Shown here: positions 1-9,139 of the stretch, one piece after another
Layout of the letters: each line of letters starts with the position of its first letter
Numbering within the stretch: the first letter of the stretch is position 1
NCBI RefSeq assembly: GCF_018449695.1
Contig: NZ_JAAVUY010000014.1
Span: forward strand, 153,790 to 217,789
DNA from: Bradyrhizobium sp. dw_411
GTDB lineage: Bacteria; Pseudomonadota; Alphaproteobacteria; Rhizobiales; Xanthobacteraceae
Direction: 5' to 3'
DNA: 64,000 nt
Notes under the pieces: model-generated
What the model saw: only the letters and a program-made list of their open reading frames with translations
Database searches by the model: none
Told to the model about the DNA's origin: nothing
Made by a program: the position numbers and the translations under genes

Positions 1-1441
1 CCTGGCTCAGTGATTTCAGCGGCTTTCCGCCGAAATCGAGCGGCGCTGCGGTCCAGAAGGCGTCGACCGGATCGGTCAGCAACAGGACCTCGATGCCACG
101 GGCGGTGGCCGATTCCAGCTTGGGGTTGGACTTCAACCGATCGAGGCTGTCGCCGGTGAGATAGTAGATCTCGGTCTGGTTCGGCTTGATATCCTCGACA
201 TATTGCTTGAGCGAACGTTTCTCGCCCGCGGTCGTGGTGAAGCGCGACAGCGCCAGCAATTTTTCGCGCCGTTCGAAATCCTCCCAGATCCCCTCCTTGA
301 TCACGGGACCGAAGGCGTCCCAGATCTTGGCGAAATTCTCAGGCTCCTTTTCGCCCAGGTTTTCAAGTTCGCCGATCACGCGGCCGGTGACGGCCTTGCG
401 GATTTGCGCGAGCTGCGGATTGTTCTGCAGCATCTCCCTGGAAATATTGAGCGGGAGATCCTCGCTGTCGATCACGCCGCGAACAAAACGCAGATAGGCC
501 GGCAACAGATCGGCGTCGTCGGCGATGAAGACGCGGCGGACATAGAGCTTCACCTGCCCCTTGCGCGACGGCTCGAACAGATCGAACGGCTTGGTCGAGG
601 GCGCGAACAGCAGCACCGCATAGGATTGCCGCCCTTCGGCGTGGTAATGCAATGTCATCGCCGGATCGTCGAAGGCGTTGGCGATTGCACGGTAGGCCTT
701 GGTATAATCTTCCGCCGTCAGTTCCGATTTCGACCGTTGCCACAACGCGCTCGCTGAATTGATCTGGCGCGGCTCGCCCTCTTCCGGCTTCAGTTCGATC
801 GGAAACTGGATATTGTCGGAATAGGCGCTGACGATGCGCTCGATCTCGTAAGTCTCGAGATATTTTGCCGCGTCCGGCTTGAGATGCAGGACGATTTCGG
901 TGCCGCGCGTGATGCGGCGGGCATCGTCTTCGTTCGCGGGCGCGATTTCGAATCCGCTGCCGCCCGACGACGACCAGGTCCAGACCTCATCGGAACCAGC
1001 GCGGCGGCTGGTGACGACGATGCGGTCGGCGACCATGAACGCCGCATAGAATCCGACGCCGAACTGGCCGATCAGGCCGGCGCCTTCCTTGGCCTCGGTC
1101 AGCCGCGACAGAAAGGACTTGGTGCCGGAACGCGCGATGGTGCCGAGATTGTCGATCAACTCCTGGCGGTCCATCCCGATGCCGGTGTCGATAACGCTGA
1201 GCGTATTTGCTTTCTTGTCCGGTGCAATCCGGATCCGGGGGGCTTCGCCGTCGCCAATCAGATCGGGCGCCGCGATCGCCTCATAGCGCAGCTTGTCGCA
1301 GGCATCCGATGCGTTCGAGATCAGTTCGCGCAGGAAAATATCGGTTTCCGAATAGACCGAATGCACCATCAAATGCAGCAGTTCGGCGACCTCGGCCTGG
1401 AATGGCTTGGTTTCGGCTGCGGTATCGGTATTCGCGGTCAT
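1..1441 (-). CDS. htpG: Molecular chaperone HtpG (Hsp90), C-terminus cut off by the window edge
   Basis: ATP-dependent cytosolic chaperone of the Hsp90 family. The reverse strand is open from an ATG at 1441 to base 1, giving about 480 codons; bacterial HtpG has about 620-650, so roughly the C-terminal dimerisation domain is missing. The N-terminal GHKL ATPase motifs are readable: FLRELISNASDACDKLR, DTGIGM, GTIARSGT and GQFGVGFYAAFMV, followed by the middle-domain signature LPLNISREMLQ. A GGGAG-like ribosome site precedes the ATG. Seen directly: these motifs in order. The truncation is only the window boundary, not a mutation. Confidence 0.97.
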   Translation of the reverse strand, partial: MTANTDTAAETKPFQAEVAELLHLMVHSVYSETDIFLRELISNASDACDKLRYEAIAAPDLIGDGEAPRIRIAPDKKANTLSVIDTGIGMDRQELIDNLGTIARSGTKSFLSRLTEAKEGAGLIGQFGVGFYAAFMVADRIVVTSRRAGSDEVWTWSSSGGSGFEIAPANEDDARRITRGTEIVLHLKPDAAKYLETYEIERIVSAYSDNIQFPIELKPEEGEPRQINSASALWQRSKSELTAEDYTKAYRAIANAFDDPAMTLHYHAEGRQSYAVLLFAPSTKPFDLFEPSRKGQVKLYVRRVFIADDADLLPAYLRFVRGVIDSEDLPLNISREMLQNNPQLAQIRKAVTGRVIGELENLGEKEPENFAKIWDAFGPVIKEGIWEDFERREKLLALSRFTTTAGEKRSLKQYVEDIKPNQTEIYYLTGDSLDRLKSNPKLESATARGIEVLLLTDPVDAFWTAAPLDFGGKPLKSLSQ

Positions 1442-1615
1442 GGGAGATCTCGTTTCGCAAGGGGCGCAAGGTTGGGGGAAAGCCAGGGCCTCGGAAAGGT
1501 CCGATATAGCAACGTCATCGAAGGAGGCAAGCGCCTGCATCACGCATTCTTCACGGCCGGTGCGCCGGGGTTTGGGGCGTGGTCGCTGAACTCAGCCGCC
1601 AGATGTCCGGCGGCC

Positions 1616-3019
1616 CTAGGCAGGACCGGCCGGTCGTAACATCCGTTGCGGATCGACGTTGCGGTCGTAATCTTCGCCGCTGAGAAAGCTCAGCGCGATG
1701 GCCGCAGCGCGGGGCGTGATGCCATCAGCCAGCGCCTTGGCGGTGATCTGCGCGACCTTATCGTAGCCTAGCAGGGGGTTGAGCGCTGTCGCCAGCAGCA
1801 GCGCATTGGCGACATTGGCGTCGAGCCGGTCGCGGTCGACGGCCAGATCGTGGATCAAGCGAATCGCGAACATGCGCGCGCTGTCGGCCATCACGCGAAT
1901 CGATTGCAACACGTTATAGATCAGCACCGGCTTGGCGACGTTGAGCTCAAAATTACCGGACGCGCCGGCCGCGGATACCGTCGCATGATTGCCGATCACC
2001 TGAAACGCCGCCTGCGCGACCACCTCGGCGATGGTCGGATTGCGCTTGCCCGGCATGATTGACGAGGTGAGCCCGTCATGCGGGATCACCAACTCGCCGA
2101 GGCCGCAGCGGGGGCCAGATCCCAATAGCCTGGTATCGTTGGCGATCTTGAGCAGCGAAACCGCAATCGTATTGAGGGCGCCGGAAACCTCGACCAACGC
2201 GTCATGCGCGGCCATACCCTCGAATTTGCTGGGGTTGGGAGCAAAGGCGATCCCGCTCAGGCCAGAGGCTTCCTCGCAAAAAGCTGCGTCGAATCCCGCC
2301 GGTGCATTCAGACCGGTGCCGATCGCCGTGCCGCCTTGCGGCAGGACGTTCAGCCGCGGCAGCGTGGCTTCAATGCGTGCGATGCCATTGCCGACCTGGC
2401 GGGAGAACGCATCGAATGCCTGCCCCATCGTCATCGGCACCGCGTCCATCAGATGGGTGCGGCCGATCTTGATGATGTCGGCAAAGGCGTCGGCTTTCGC
2501 CGCGAGTTCGCCCTGCAGACACCGCAGCGCCGGGAACAGGCGATCCCGAAGTTCCAGCGCGACGCAGATGTGCATCACCGTCGGGAAGCTGTCGTTGGAA
2601 GATTGCGAACAGTTGACGTGGTCATTGGGATGCACCGGCGCCTTGGTGCCCAGGGGTTGGCCGAGGCGTTCATTGGCACGGTTGGCGATAACTTCGTTGG
2701 CATTCATGTTGGTCTGGGTGCCGGAGCCGGTTTGCCAGATCGTCAATGGAAAGTGATCGTCGAACCGGCCTTCGTGCACCTCGACCGCCGCGGCCTCGAT
2801 CGCGTCGGCGCGCGGCGCGTCCAATACGCCGAGACGACGATTGGCGCGCGCCGCCGCGATCTTCTGCAAACCGAAGGCGTGAATGAGACAGGCCGGAAAA
2901 CGCTCCTCGCCGACATCGAATATCGCGAGGGCGCGCTGCGTCTGCGCACCCCAATAGCGGTCGGCAGCAATTTCGACCGGACCGAAGGCGTCTTGCTCCG
3001 TGCGGAATGATGGGGACAT
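1616..3019 (-). CDS. fumC: Class II fumarate hydratase
   Basis: Catalyses reversible hydration of fumarate to L-malate in the TCA cycle, as a soluble tetramer. Length 467 aa, normal for the family. Signatures seen: GSGTQTNMNANEV (residues 98-110), HPNDHVNCSQSSNDSFPT (130-147), GRTHLMDA (186-193) and the superfamily loop SSIMPGKRNP (319-328). The loop reads GKRNP where many FumC proteins have GKVNP, a mild departure. The ATG at 3019 lies 3 bp after the dctA stop, so it is the last gene of a lyase-dctA-fumC operon. This context suggests it processes fumarate made or imported by the two upstream genes. Confidence 0.93.
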   Translation of the reverse strand: MSPSFRTEQDAFGPVEIAADRYWGAQTQRALAIFDVGEERFPACLIHAFGLQKIAAARANRRLGVLDAPRADAIEAAAVEVHEGRFDDHFPLTIWQTGSGTQTNMNANEVIANRANERLGQPLGTKAPVHPNDHVNCSQSSNDSFPTVMHICVALELRDRLFPALRCLQGELAAKADAFADIIKIGRTHLMDAVPMTMGQAFDAFSRQVGNGIARIEATLPRLNVLPQGGTAIGTGLNAPAGFDAAFCEEASGLSGIAFAPNPSKFEGMAAHDALVEVSGALNTIAVSLLKIANDTRLLGSGPRCGLGELVIPHDGLTSSIMPGKRNPTIAEVVAQAAFQVIGNHATVSAAGASGNFELNVAKPVLIYNVLQSIRVMADSARMFAIRLIHDLAVDRDRLDANVANALLLATALNPLLGYDKVAQITAKALADGITPRAAAIALSFLSGEDYDRNVDPQRMLRPAGPA

Positions 3020-3022
3020 ATC

Positions 3023-4351
3023 TCAGGCTCCGCTCACGACGGCATCAAGACGGTCTCTCGCGGTCTCGTCGAACTCCCCGGCGAGTTTGGCGACGACAAT
3101 CGTCGCCACGGTGTTACCGATGACATTGCAGGTGGAAAGCGCGATCGAGAGAAAGCGATAAACGCCAAAGATCAGCGCCAGGCCTTCGATCGGCAAAATT
3201 CCGGAAGCCGTCACGGTGGCGGCGAACACGACGAATGAGCCGCCGGACACGGTGGCGGCGCCCTTGGAAGTCAGCACCATGATCGCCAGAATCCCAAGCT
3301 CCTGCTCCCAGCTCAGCGAGACGCCGTAGGCGTTTGCGAGAAAGATCACGCCCATCGACATGAATAGCGACGTGCCGTCGAGATTGAAGGCGTAGCCAGT
3401 CGGCAGTACCAGGCCGACGGTTTGTTTCGAGGCTCCGTAGGCCGGCAGCTTTTCCAACAGCCTCGGCAACACGCTTTCGGATGAGGCCGTGCCGAGCATG
3501 ATAATGATCTCGTCACGGATGTAACGCAGCAGATGGAACAGGCTGATCCGAAACAGCGCGCAAATAGCACCGAACACCACAACGATGAACAGAATGATCA
3601 CCGCGTAAAATGACAGAACGAAATAGGCCAGCGAGATCAGTACCGCCGTCCCATTGGCGCCGACCGCATAGGCCACCGCGCCGAACGTGCCGATCGGCGC
3701 CAGCCGCATGATGATATGGATGAACTCGAAGAACGCGGTCGAAATGGCGTTGAGGCCGTTCTCGATCGGGGCGCGTTTTTCCGGCGAAAGCGCCATCAGG
3801 CCAAAGCCGAAGATCAGCGCGATCACGAGTACCTGCAGCAGTTCACCTCTGGCGAAGGCCCCGATGAAATTATCCGGAAAAACATTGAGCAGGAACTGGT
3901 CGAAAGTGGTGTGCGACGAAGATGCGGCCTTTGCCGCAGCCTCCGCGCCCTTCATCGACGTGGCTGACGCAGTGATATGGCCGAGATTCTTGCCGACACC
4001 GATCAGATTGCCGGCGACCAGTCCGAGCGTCAGCGCAATGGTCGAGACGATCTCGAAATAGATCATCGCGATCAGGCCGACCTTGCCGACCCGCTTGATG
4101 TCGCCGGCTGCAGCAATACCTGCCGCAACGGTCAGAAACACCAGCGGCGCGACCGCGGTCTTGATCAGGCGCAGGAATATATCGCCGAGGATTTTCAGCG
4201 ACGCCGCAAAGTCCGGCCAGATCAGCCCGACCCCGATTCCCAACACCATGCTGAGCGCGACTTGAAACCCCAAATTGCTCCAGAGCCGGGGTTTTGTTTT
4301 GACGGCGGCGTGAGCCGCGATGTCACTCTGTGTCGCCGTTGCCATAGCCAT
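3023..4351 (-). CDS. dctA: C4-dicarboxylate:cation symporter (DctA/DAACS family)
   Basis: Inner-membrane symporter for succinate, fumarate or malate. The 442-aa protein has about eight hydrophobic segments and the family landmarks VFLTVAAGIAAAGD, the re-entrant-loop serine-rich run SSESVLPRLLEKLP, the unwound-helix region PTGYAFNLDGTSLFMSMG and a late GAATVSGGSFVVFAATV segment. The ATG at 4351 has GGGAAG upstream; an in-frame ATG at 4345 is an alternative. It lies 74 bp after the lyase gene and 3 bp before fumC. In rhizobia DctA is normally controlled by DctBD, which is absent here, so this may be a second, pathway-specific copy under the divergent GntR regulator (inference). Confidence 0.9.
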   Translation of the reverse strand: MAMATATQSDIAAHAAVKTKPRLWSNLGFQVALSMVLGIGVGLIWPDFAASLKILGDIFLRLIKTAVAPLVFLTVAAGIAAAGDIKRVGKVGLIAMIYFEIVSTIALTLGLVAGNLIGVGKNLGHITASATSMKGAEAAAKAASSSHTTFDQFLLNVFPDNFIGAFARGELLQVLVIALIFGFGLMALSPEKRAPIENGLNAISTAFFEFIHIIMRLAPIGTFGAVAYAVGANGTAVLISLAYFVLSFYAVIILFIVVVFGAICALFRISLFHLLRYIRDEIIIMLGTASSESVLPRLLEKLPAYGASKQTVGLVLPTGYAFNLDGTSLFMSMGVIFLANAYGVSLSWEQELGILAIMVLTSKGAATVSGGSFVVFAATVTASGILPIEGLALIFGVYRFLSIALSTCNVIGNTVATIVVAKLAGEFDETARDRLDAVVSGA

Positions 4352-4425
4352 TTTACTTCCCGCCTGATGATCGATGTTTCGAAATGACGTTCTTCGACGC
4401 CTTCAAAGGTGCGCAGATCCGATTG

Positions 4426-5787
4426 TTATGCGCACGTCGAGGGCGCGCCGGTTGCAAGGACGCGATCGACCATCGGACCGCAGAGACCGAGATAATTGGC
4501 GGGATCGCAATGCTTGCGGATCGCCGCCACGCCGCCGAGCGCATCGACGATCTCAGGCACCTCCGCGAGAATGTCGGCGAGTTGTCCGCCGCCTTCGATT
4601 GCCTTGCGACAGGCATCATAGATCACGTCGTGCGCGTACTGCCGGCCGAGCTTCGGCGCGGCCGCCATCATTACCGCTTCCGCGACGATCAGGCCGTGCG
4701 TCAGATCGAGGTTTTCGCGCATGCGCTGCTCGTGAACCACGAGGCCGGCGAGCATGAATTTGGCATTGGCCAGCGCGGACGCCGTCAACAGAAAGCTTTC
4801 CGGCAGCGATACCCATTCGAGATGCCATGGACCTGTGGCTCGCTCAAAATCGTGGATCATGCCGTCGAGCATGGTCGCGACATGCTGGCGCACGGCTTTG
4901 GCGGCGGCCAGCATCAATTCGCTGGAGATCGGATTGCGCTTCTGCGGCATGGTCGACGACGCGCCACGGCCCGGCACGAACGGCTCGGAGACCTCACCGA
5001 ATTCCGTGGCCGACATCATCATCACATCGGTTGCGATCTTGCCGAGGGTACCGGTGATCAGGCCGAGCAGGGTTACCGCTTCGGCGATGCCGTCGCGCGC
5101 CACATGCCAGGTGATGGGCGGTTGATACAGACCGAGCTCCTCGCAGAACAGCTTCTGCATCTCGAGGCCACCATCGCCGATCGAGGCCAGCGTGCCGGCG
5201 GCGCCGGAGAATTCGCCGAACAGTATCCGCGGCAACGCCTGGTCGAGACGTTCGATATGCCGATCGATCGAGGACAGCCAGACCGCGAGCTTGTAACCGA
5301 AGGTCACAGGCAGCGCCTGTTGCAAATGAGTGCGGCCGGCCATCGGCGTATCGCGATATTTGCGCGCCTGCGCGGCCAGGATGCCGCGGACCTCGCGCAG
5401 ATCGCGCGCGACGATAACAAGCGCGGCGCGGATCTGCAGCACGTTGGCGGTGTCCATGATGTCCTGGGTGGTGGCGCCCCAATGCACATAGCGTCCCGCT
5501 TCGCCAGCAGCCGCGGCGAGTTGATGCACCAGCGGCAGGATCGGGTAGCCGACGATCTCGGTCTCGTGTCGCAGCTTGTCGAAGTCGATCGTGATGGCGC
5601 CGGCCGCAGCAGCAATCGTCTCCGCAGCCTCCTTCGGCACAACCCCACAACGGGACTGGGCGCGGGCGAGCGCGACTTCAGCCTCGAGATAGCGGCCAAC
5701 CAGGGCTTCGTCTCCGAACACCGCGCGCATTTCGGCCGTACCGAACATGTCGCGGAACAAGACCGAGTCGAAAACGGTGCTGGCCAT
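4426..5787 (-). CDS. Fumarase/aspartase-superfamily lyase (CMLE/adenylosuccinate lyase-like)
   Basis: Soluble 453-aa lyase. The three conserved regions of the superfamily are present: HWGATTQDIMDTA (residues 102-114), GRTHLQQALP (151-160) and the signature loop GASSTMPQKRNPI (275-287). The HWGATTQD form and the length resemble 3-carboxy-cis,cis-muconate cycloisomerase (PcaB) and adenylosuccinate-lyase-like enzymes. No other protocatechuate gene is nearby, so PcaB is not supported by context. ATG 5787 is preferred over upstream in-frame codons because GGGAGATCC lies just before it and homologous N-termini begin at about this point. Being first in an operon with a C4-dicarboxylate carrier and fumarase, it may release fumarate from an imported adduct (inference). 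Confidence 0.8.
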   Translation of the reverse strand: MASTVFDSVLFRDMFGTAEMRAVFGDEALVGRYLEAEVALARAQSRCGVVPKEAAETIAAAAGAITIDFDKLRHETEIVGYPILPLVHQLAAAAGEAGRYVHWGATTQDIMDTANVLQIRAALVIVARDLREVRGILAAQARKYRDTPMAGRTHLQQALPVTFGYKLAVWLSSIDRHIERLDQALPRILFGEFSGAAGTLASIGDGGLEMQKLFCEELGLYQPPITWHVARDGIAEAVTLLGLITGTLGKIATDVMMMSATEFGEVSEPFVPGRGASSTMPQKRNPISSELMLAAAKAVRQHVATMLDGMIHDFERATGPWHLEWVSLPESFLLTASALANAKFMLAGLVVHEQRMRENLDLTHGLIVAEAVMMAAAPKLGRQYAHDVIYDACRKAIEGGGQLADILAEVPEIVDALGGVAAIRKHCDPANYLGLCGPMVDRVLATGAPSTCA

Positions 5788-5812
5788 GGCCGGATCTCCC
5801 TTTTTAAATATT

Positions 5813-5841
5813 ATGTTCGTACATATTTTATTGTAGCAACA
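5813..5841. promoter_or_regulatory. Candidate double operator between the lyase and GntR genes
   Basis: Two copies of TGT-N4-ACA occur in the 130-bp divergent intergenic region: 5814-5823 (extended ATGT-TCGT-ACAT) and 5832-5841 (TGT-AGCA-ACA). Their starts are 18 bp apart, and they lie in an AT-rich stretch 27 bp upstream of the lyase ATG. GntR/HutC regulators bind short inverted repeats of this kind next to their own gene. The repeats are seen; binding by the adjacent regulator is inferred. Confidence 0.5.
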
Positions 5842-5917
5842 TATTGAAAGAGTCAATAAGCTTTATCGGCGAATCTCCCGTTGGGCGGGCTTCGGTGATG
5901 GCAAGCGGAGGAAATGG

Positions 5918-6670
5918 TTGGTGGAAACGCGATATGCCTATGTCGCCCGCGCCCTGACCGAGGCAATCGCTGGGGGGCTTCACCCCGTCGGTTCGATCCT
6001 GCCGAACGAGTTCGAACTGGCGGAGCAGTTTGCCGTCAGCCGATCCACCGTCAGGGCGGCGATGCGCGAACTTCAGGCCTCAGGTCTGGTCAGTCGCAAG
6101 AAAAGTGCGGGAACGCGGGTAGAAGCCATGGCGCCGCCGCGCAGCGCCGGCGGTTTCACCCAGGCGTTGGGCTCTATCGAGGCGGTTCAGCAATTCGGCG
6201 TCGAGACTGAGCGCCATATTCAAGAAGTTACAGACATTGTCGCCGATGACGAATTGGCGCGCGTACTGGGTTGCCGTCCGGGACGGCGCTGGTTGCGTAT
6301 TTCGAGCCTGCGCATGTTGCCTGGCGATGTTTCGAAAACGCCGATCTGCTGGACCGACGTCCACGTCGACGAGGCCTTTGCGCGCGAGGTCAGGTTGAGA
6401 ATGGCTCAGCATCACGGCATCTTCGGTACGCTGCTGGAAGAAATCTCCGGCCGGAGGATCAGCGAGATCGGACAGGACATCAAGGCGGTCGGGATATCGG
6501 ATCGGCTGGCCGGACCGCTGAAAGCGAAATCAGGCGCCCATGCTCTGGAGATCCGCCGTCAATACACGCTCAGCCCCGGCGACATGGTTGAAGTGTCGCT
6601 CAGCACGCATCCGGCAGACCGTTACAGTTACAGCACACGGTTGATGCGGCAGAATGCGCAGACAACCTAG
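5918..6670 (+). CDS. GntR family regulator, HutC subfamily (UTRA domain)
   Basis: Transcription factor of about 250 aa. Residues 1-75 form the winged helix: an ALTEAIAGGLHPVGSILPNE start, the recognition region EQFAVSRSTVRAAMRELQ and a wing ending in SRKKSAGTRV. The rest matches the UTRA ligand-binding fold of HutC proteins. The start is TTG 5918 or GTG 5921; GGAGGAAA at about 5908-5913 fits either, and the ATG at 5914 is out of frame. It is divergent from the lyase-dctA-fumC operon with operator-like repeats between them, so it probably represses that operon until an intermediate accumulates (inference). Confidence 0.87.
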   Translation: MVETRYAYVARALTEAIAGGLHPVGSILPNEFELAEQFAVSRSTVRAAMRELQASGLVSRKKSAGTRVEAMAPPRSAGGFTQALGSIEAVQQFGVETERHIQEVTDIVADDELARVLGCRPGRRWLRISSLRMLPGDVSKTPICWTDVHVDEAFAREVRLRMAQHHGIFGTLLEEISGRRISEIGQDIKAVGISDRLAGPLKAKSGAHALEIRRQYTLSPGDMVEVSLSTHPADRYSYSTRLMRQNAQTT

Positions 6671-6692
6671 ACCAACCGCGCGAACCGGCACT

Positions 6693-7427
6693 TCAGGCCG
6701 TGTTACCGGCGTCGATGGTCAACACCGTGCCGGTGACGTTGCGGCCACCATCGCCCAGCAGATATTCGACCATGCTGGCCACATCGCCGGTCTCCGGCAG
6801 CCGGCGCAGCGCGCTGCGGCCGGCGATGCGCTTGCGCTGATCGTCGCCCAGATTGCCGGTGAGTTCGGTATCGATAAAGCCGGGCGCAATCGCGTTGACG
6901 GTGATCCCGAGCTTGCCGACTTCGCGGGCGAGCGAGCGGGTAAAGCCCGTCGCCGCCGCCTTGGTCGCACCATAGACCGACAGGCCGTTATATCCGGTCG
7001 AGGCGATGATCGAGGACATGTTGATGATGCGGCCGGCGCCATCCGCCATCATGTGCCGCACGACATATTTTGTCAGGATCACGGGCGAGAGCACGTTAAG
7101 GCGCAGCAAGGCTTCGATCTCGCTGTTGTGCATGGTCGCCAGCAGGCCCTCGGTACCGATCCCGGCATTGTTGACGAGACCGTAAATCGCACCAAACTCG
7201 TCGCGCAGCTCCTTCACGAAAGCCGGAATCGCATCGACAGCGCTGAGGTCGAACGCCCTGAAGTGAAGACCGCCGCGGCCTCGCTTGATGACGGCGTCAA
7301 TCACTTCTCGTAACGCCTCACTCTCGCTCCGCGCTACCGCGATCACGTTGTAACCCGCACCGGCAAGCCGTTGCGCAATGGAAAGGCCGATACCGCGGCT
7401 GCCTCCGGTCACCAGAACATTATGCAT
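6693..7427 (-). CDS. SDR family oxidoreductase (FabG-like)
   Basis: NAD(P)-dependent short-chain dehydrogenase, 244 aa. The Rossmann motif TGGSRGIG is at residues 7-14, NNAG near residue 87, the catalytic serine in MSSIIAS, YGATK as the Tyr-Lys pair and the PGFIDTE loop after it. Its start overlaps the end of the adenylating-enzyme gene by 8 bp, so the two are translationally coupled. With an acyl carrier protein one gene further upstream, a 3-oxoacyl-ACP reductase role on a carrier-bound substrate is the best guess; the real substrate is unknown. Confidence 0.87.
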   Translation of the reverse strand: MHNVLVTGGSRGIGLSIAQRLAGAGYNVIAVARSESEALREVIDAVIKRGRGGLHFRAFDLSAVDAIPAFVKELRDEFGAIYGLVNNAGIGTEGLLATMHNSEIEALLRLNVLSPVILTKYVVRHMMADGAGRIINMSSIIASTGYNGLSVYGATKAAATGFTRSLAREVGKLGITVNAIAPGFIDTELTGNLGDDQRKRIAGRSALRRLPETGDVASMVEYLLGDGGRNVTGTVLTIDAGNTA

Positions 7428-8811
7428 CGGTTCGGGCCAGCTTTCCCGCCGCTGTCACATCAAGTGACGGAACGAACCTGATGACGGCCGGCACTTTGTG
7501 GGATGCCAGCGAAGCCTTGCAATCCGCCAGAATGGCCTTGCGGATTTCGTCGCTGCGGCCGGCACTGTCACCGTCGGCCAGGATGACATCGGCAACCACG
7601 ATGGCGCCGGTGATCGGGCTGCGGCGCGATTTCGCGCGGGACATGCGCACATCCGGATGCCGGTTGATGACCGCCTCGATTTCCTCGGGATGAACCTTGA
7701 GGCCGCCGATATTGATGATGCCGCCGCGCCGGCCTATGAAATGATAGCGGTCGCCGCGCCGCTCGACCATATCGCCGGTATCGACGAATCCGTCCGCATC
7801 GGTGAGCGCCGCCGCCTTCTGGCCGATATAGGCATGCGCCGTCCGCGTCGAGCGGATCCGCAGCGATCCATCTTCGACCTTCATTTCGACGCCGTCGCGG
7901 TTGGTTCCGATCATTTCGGCGGGAAAGCCCTCTAGGCCATCGTTCACGGCAAAGCCGACACCGGCCTCGGTCGAGGCATAGGCGTGACCGACCGAAGCTG
8001 CCGGAAAAGCTCTGGTCAAACCATCCAGCACGGCCTGGTCCGCGATCTCGCCAGACAGACGGACATAGCGCGGCGCGAATCCGGACGCCGCTCCGCTCAT
8101 CAAAAGCTTGCGCCAATGCGATGGCGTGCCTGAAATATGCGTGACGGCTTTTCCGCGCAGCCGCGCCACATAATCGGCAACCGGTTCCCCCGGTTCCGAC
8201 AACACCATCGAGCCGCCGCCAATGATGGCGCGCAGGAATATCTGCAGACCGCCGTAGCGCCTGATGTCATAGAAGGTCGCCCATACCGGGGACGCGCCGC
8301 GCACCGGACCGTCCGCGACGATCGCGCCGGTCAGGGCTTCCAGTGTGTGTCCGACGATTTTCGGCACGCCCGAGGTGCCTGAAGTCAGCATCAGCCATTC
8401 GGTCGCCCGTCCGGTTTGCAGGCGCGCGGCCGTGCGCAGCGGCGTTTGGGCCGTCACGATCAATTTTATTCCGGACGCCGCCCATTGTGTTGGGCCGTCG
8501 GTGACAACGGCATCGATCTCGGCATCCGCGATCAGGCTCGAAAGATGATCCGCAGCGAGATCCGGCGGACACAGCAGCATTCGCCGGGCAACGCCGTCGA
8601 GTTCCATGATCGCCAGTCCAGATACTAGCTGATCCGCAACCGCCAGCAGCACGGAGCGTCCCGAGAGTTCGCCGAGCCGGCCGTCGAGACAGGTCTCGCC
8701 GGCGAACTCCGTCAACGATACGACCTGCCTTGCATCCGAAAGCGTGCGTCCCTTCAGATCGGGATCGAGGTAATCACGCAGCGCGAAGATTTCACGCGGG
8801 GACATTTTCAT
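7420..8811 (-). CDS. AMP-forming acyl/aryl adenylating enzyme (ANL superfamily)
   Basis: Activates a carboxylic acid as an acyl-AMP and probably loads it onto CoA or a carrier protein. 463 aa, shorter than typical acyl-CoA synthetases (500-550). Seen: the P-loop LTSGTSGVPKIVGHT, the ASTEAG region, DTGDMVERRGDRYHFIGRRGG (hinge) and the C-terminal catalytic-lysine motif AAGKLART at the very end. It overlaps the acyl carrier protein gene by 20 bp upstream and the SDR gene by 8 bp downstream. The tight coupling to an ACP suggests it is an acyl-ACP ligase rather than a CoA ligase (inference). Confidence 0.85.
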   Translation of the reverse strand: MKMSPREIFALRDYLDPDLKGRTLSDARQVVSLTEFAGETCLDGRLGELSGRSVLLAVADQLVSGLAIMELDGVARRMLLCPPDLAADHLSSLIADAEIDAVVTDGPTQWAASGIKLIVTAQTPLRTAARLQTGRATEWLMLTSGTSGVPKIVGHTLEALTGAIVADGPVRGASPVWATFYDIRRYGGLQIFLRAIIGGGSMVLSEPGEPVADYVARLRGKAVTHISGTPSHWRKLLMSGAASGFAPRYVRLSGEIADQAVLDGLTRAFPAASVGHAYASTEAGVGFAVNDGLEGFPAEMIGTNRDGVEMKVEDGSLRIRSTRTAHAYIGQKAAALTDADGFVDTGDMVERRGDRYHFIGRRGGIINIGGLKVHPEEIEAVINRHPDVRMSRAKSRRSPITGAIVVADVILADGDSAGRSDEIRKAILADCKASLASHKVPAVIRFVPSLDVTAAGKLARTDA

Positions 8812-9037
8812 AGGCCCTGATGAAGTCGCCTATCGTGAGAGGGAAGCTCGCGTCCTCCGCTATGGTAAACGGATCGATGCCGAGATCGTCTTCAAGCCGA
8901 GCGACCAGGATCGCGAACGCCAGCGAATCGAAGCCGGTTTCGTGCAGCGACAGATCGTCCGTAAGCGGCGGCAGGGTGACCTGCTGCTCGACGGCAATCT
9001 GCTCGATCGCCGAAATAATCCTTAACCTTACCGACAT
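8792..9037 (-). CDS. Acyl carrier protein (phosphopantetheine-binding)
   Basis: An 81-aa acidic carrier protein. The attachment serine is in ETGFDSLAFAILVARLEDD, with the usual DSL motif near residue 37; helix residues LGIDPF follow. Only 20 bp overlap with the adenylating enzyme, whose product it would receive. It is not accompanied by fabD, fabF or fabH, so it is not the housekeeping AcpP but a dedicated carrier for a small accessory pathway. The start at 9037 has a GGTAAGG-like ribosome site. Confidence 0.88.
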   Translation of the reverse strand: MSVRLRIISAIEQIAVEQQVTLPPLTDDLSLHETGFDSLAFAILVARLEDDLGIDPFTIAEDASFPLTIGDFIRAYENVPA

Positions 9038-9139
9038 GGATTGTCTCGCCTTCTCATTAAATTGTGCGAGCGCATGATAGAGCGAAAATGTGAAACAATA
9101 CGGTCACCCCGCGATCTTTTACGCCCAGTGGTAAACACG

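Noticed and set aside
4426..5787. Assignment as pcaB of the protocatechuate pathway
   Set aside because: No pcaCDGHIJ genes nearby; the context is C4-dicarboxylate metabolism.
4384..5847. Long plus-strand reading frame of 487 codons opposite the lyase gene
   Set aside because: It lies antisense to a gene with clear superfamily motifs and is rich in Arg/His/Gly, typical for the complement of GC-rich coding sequence.
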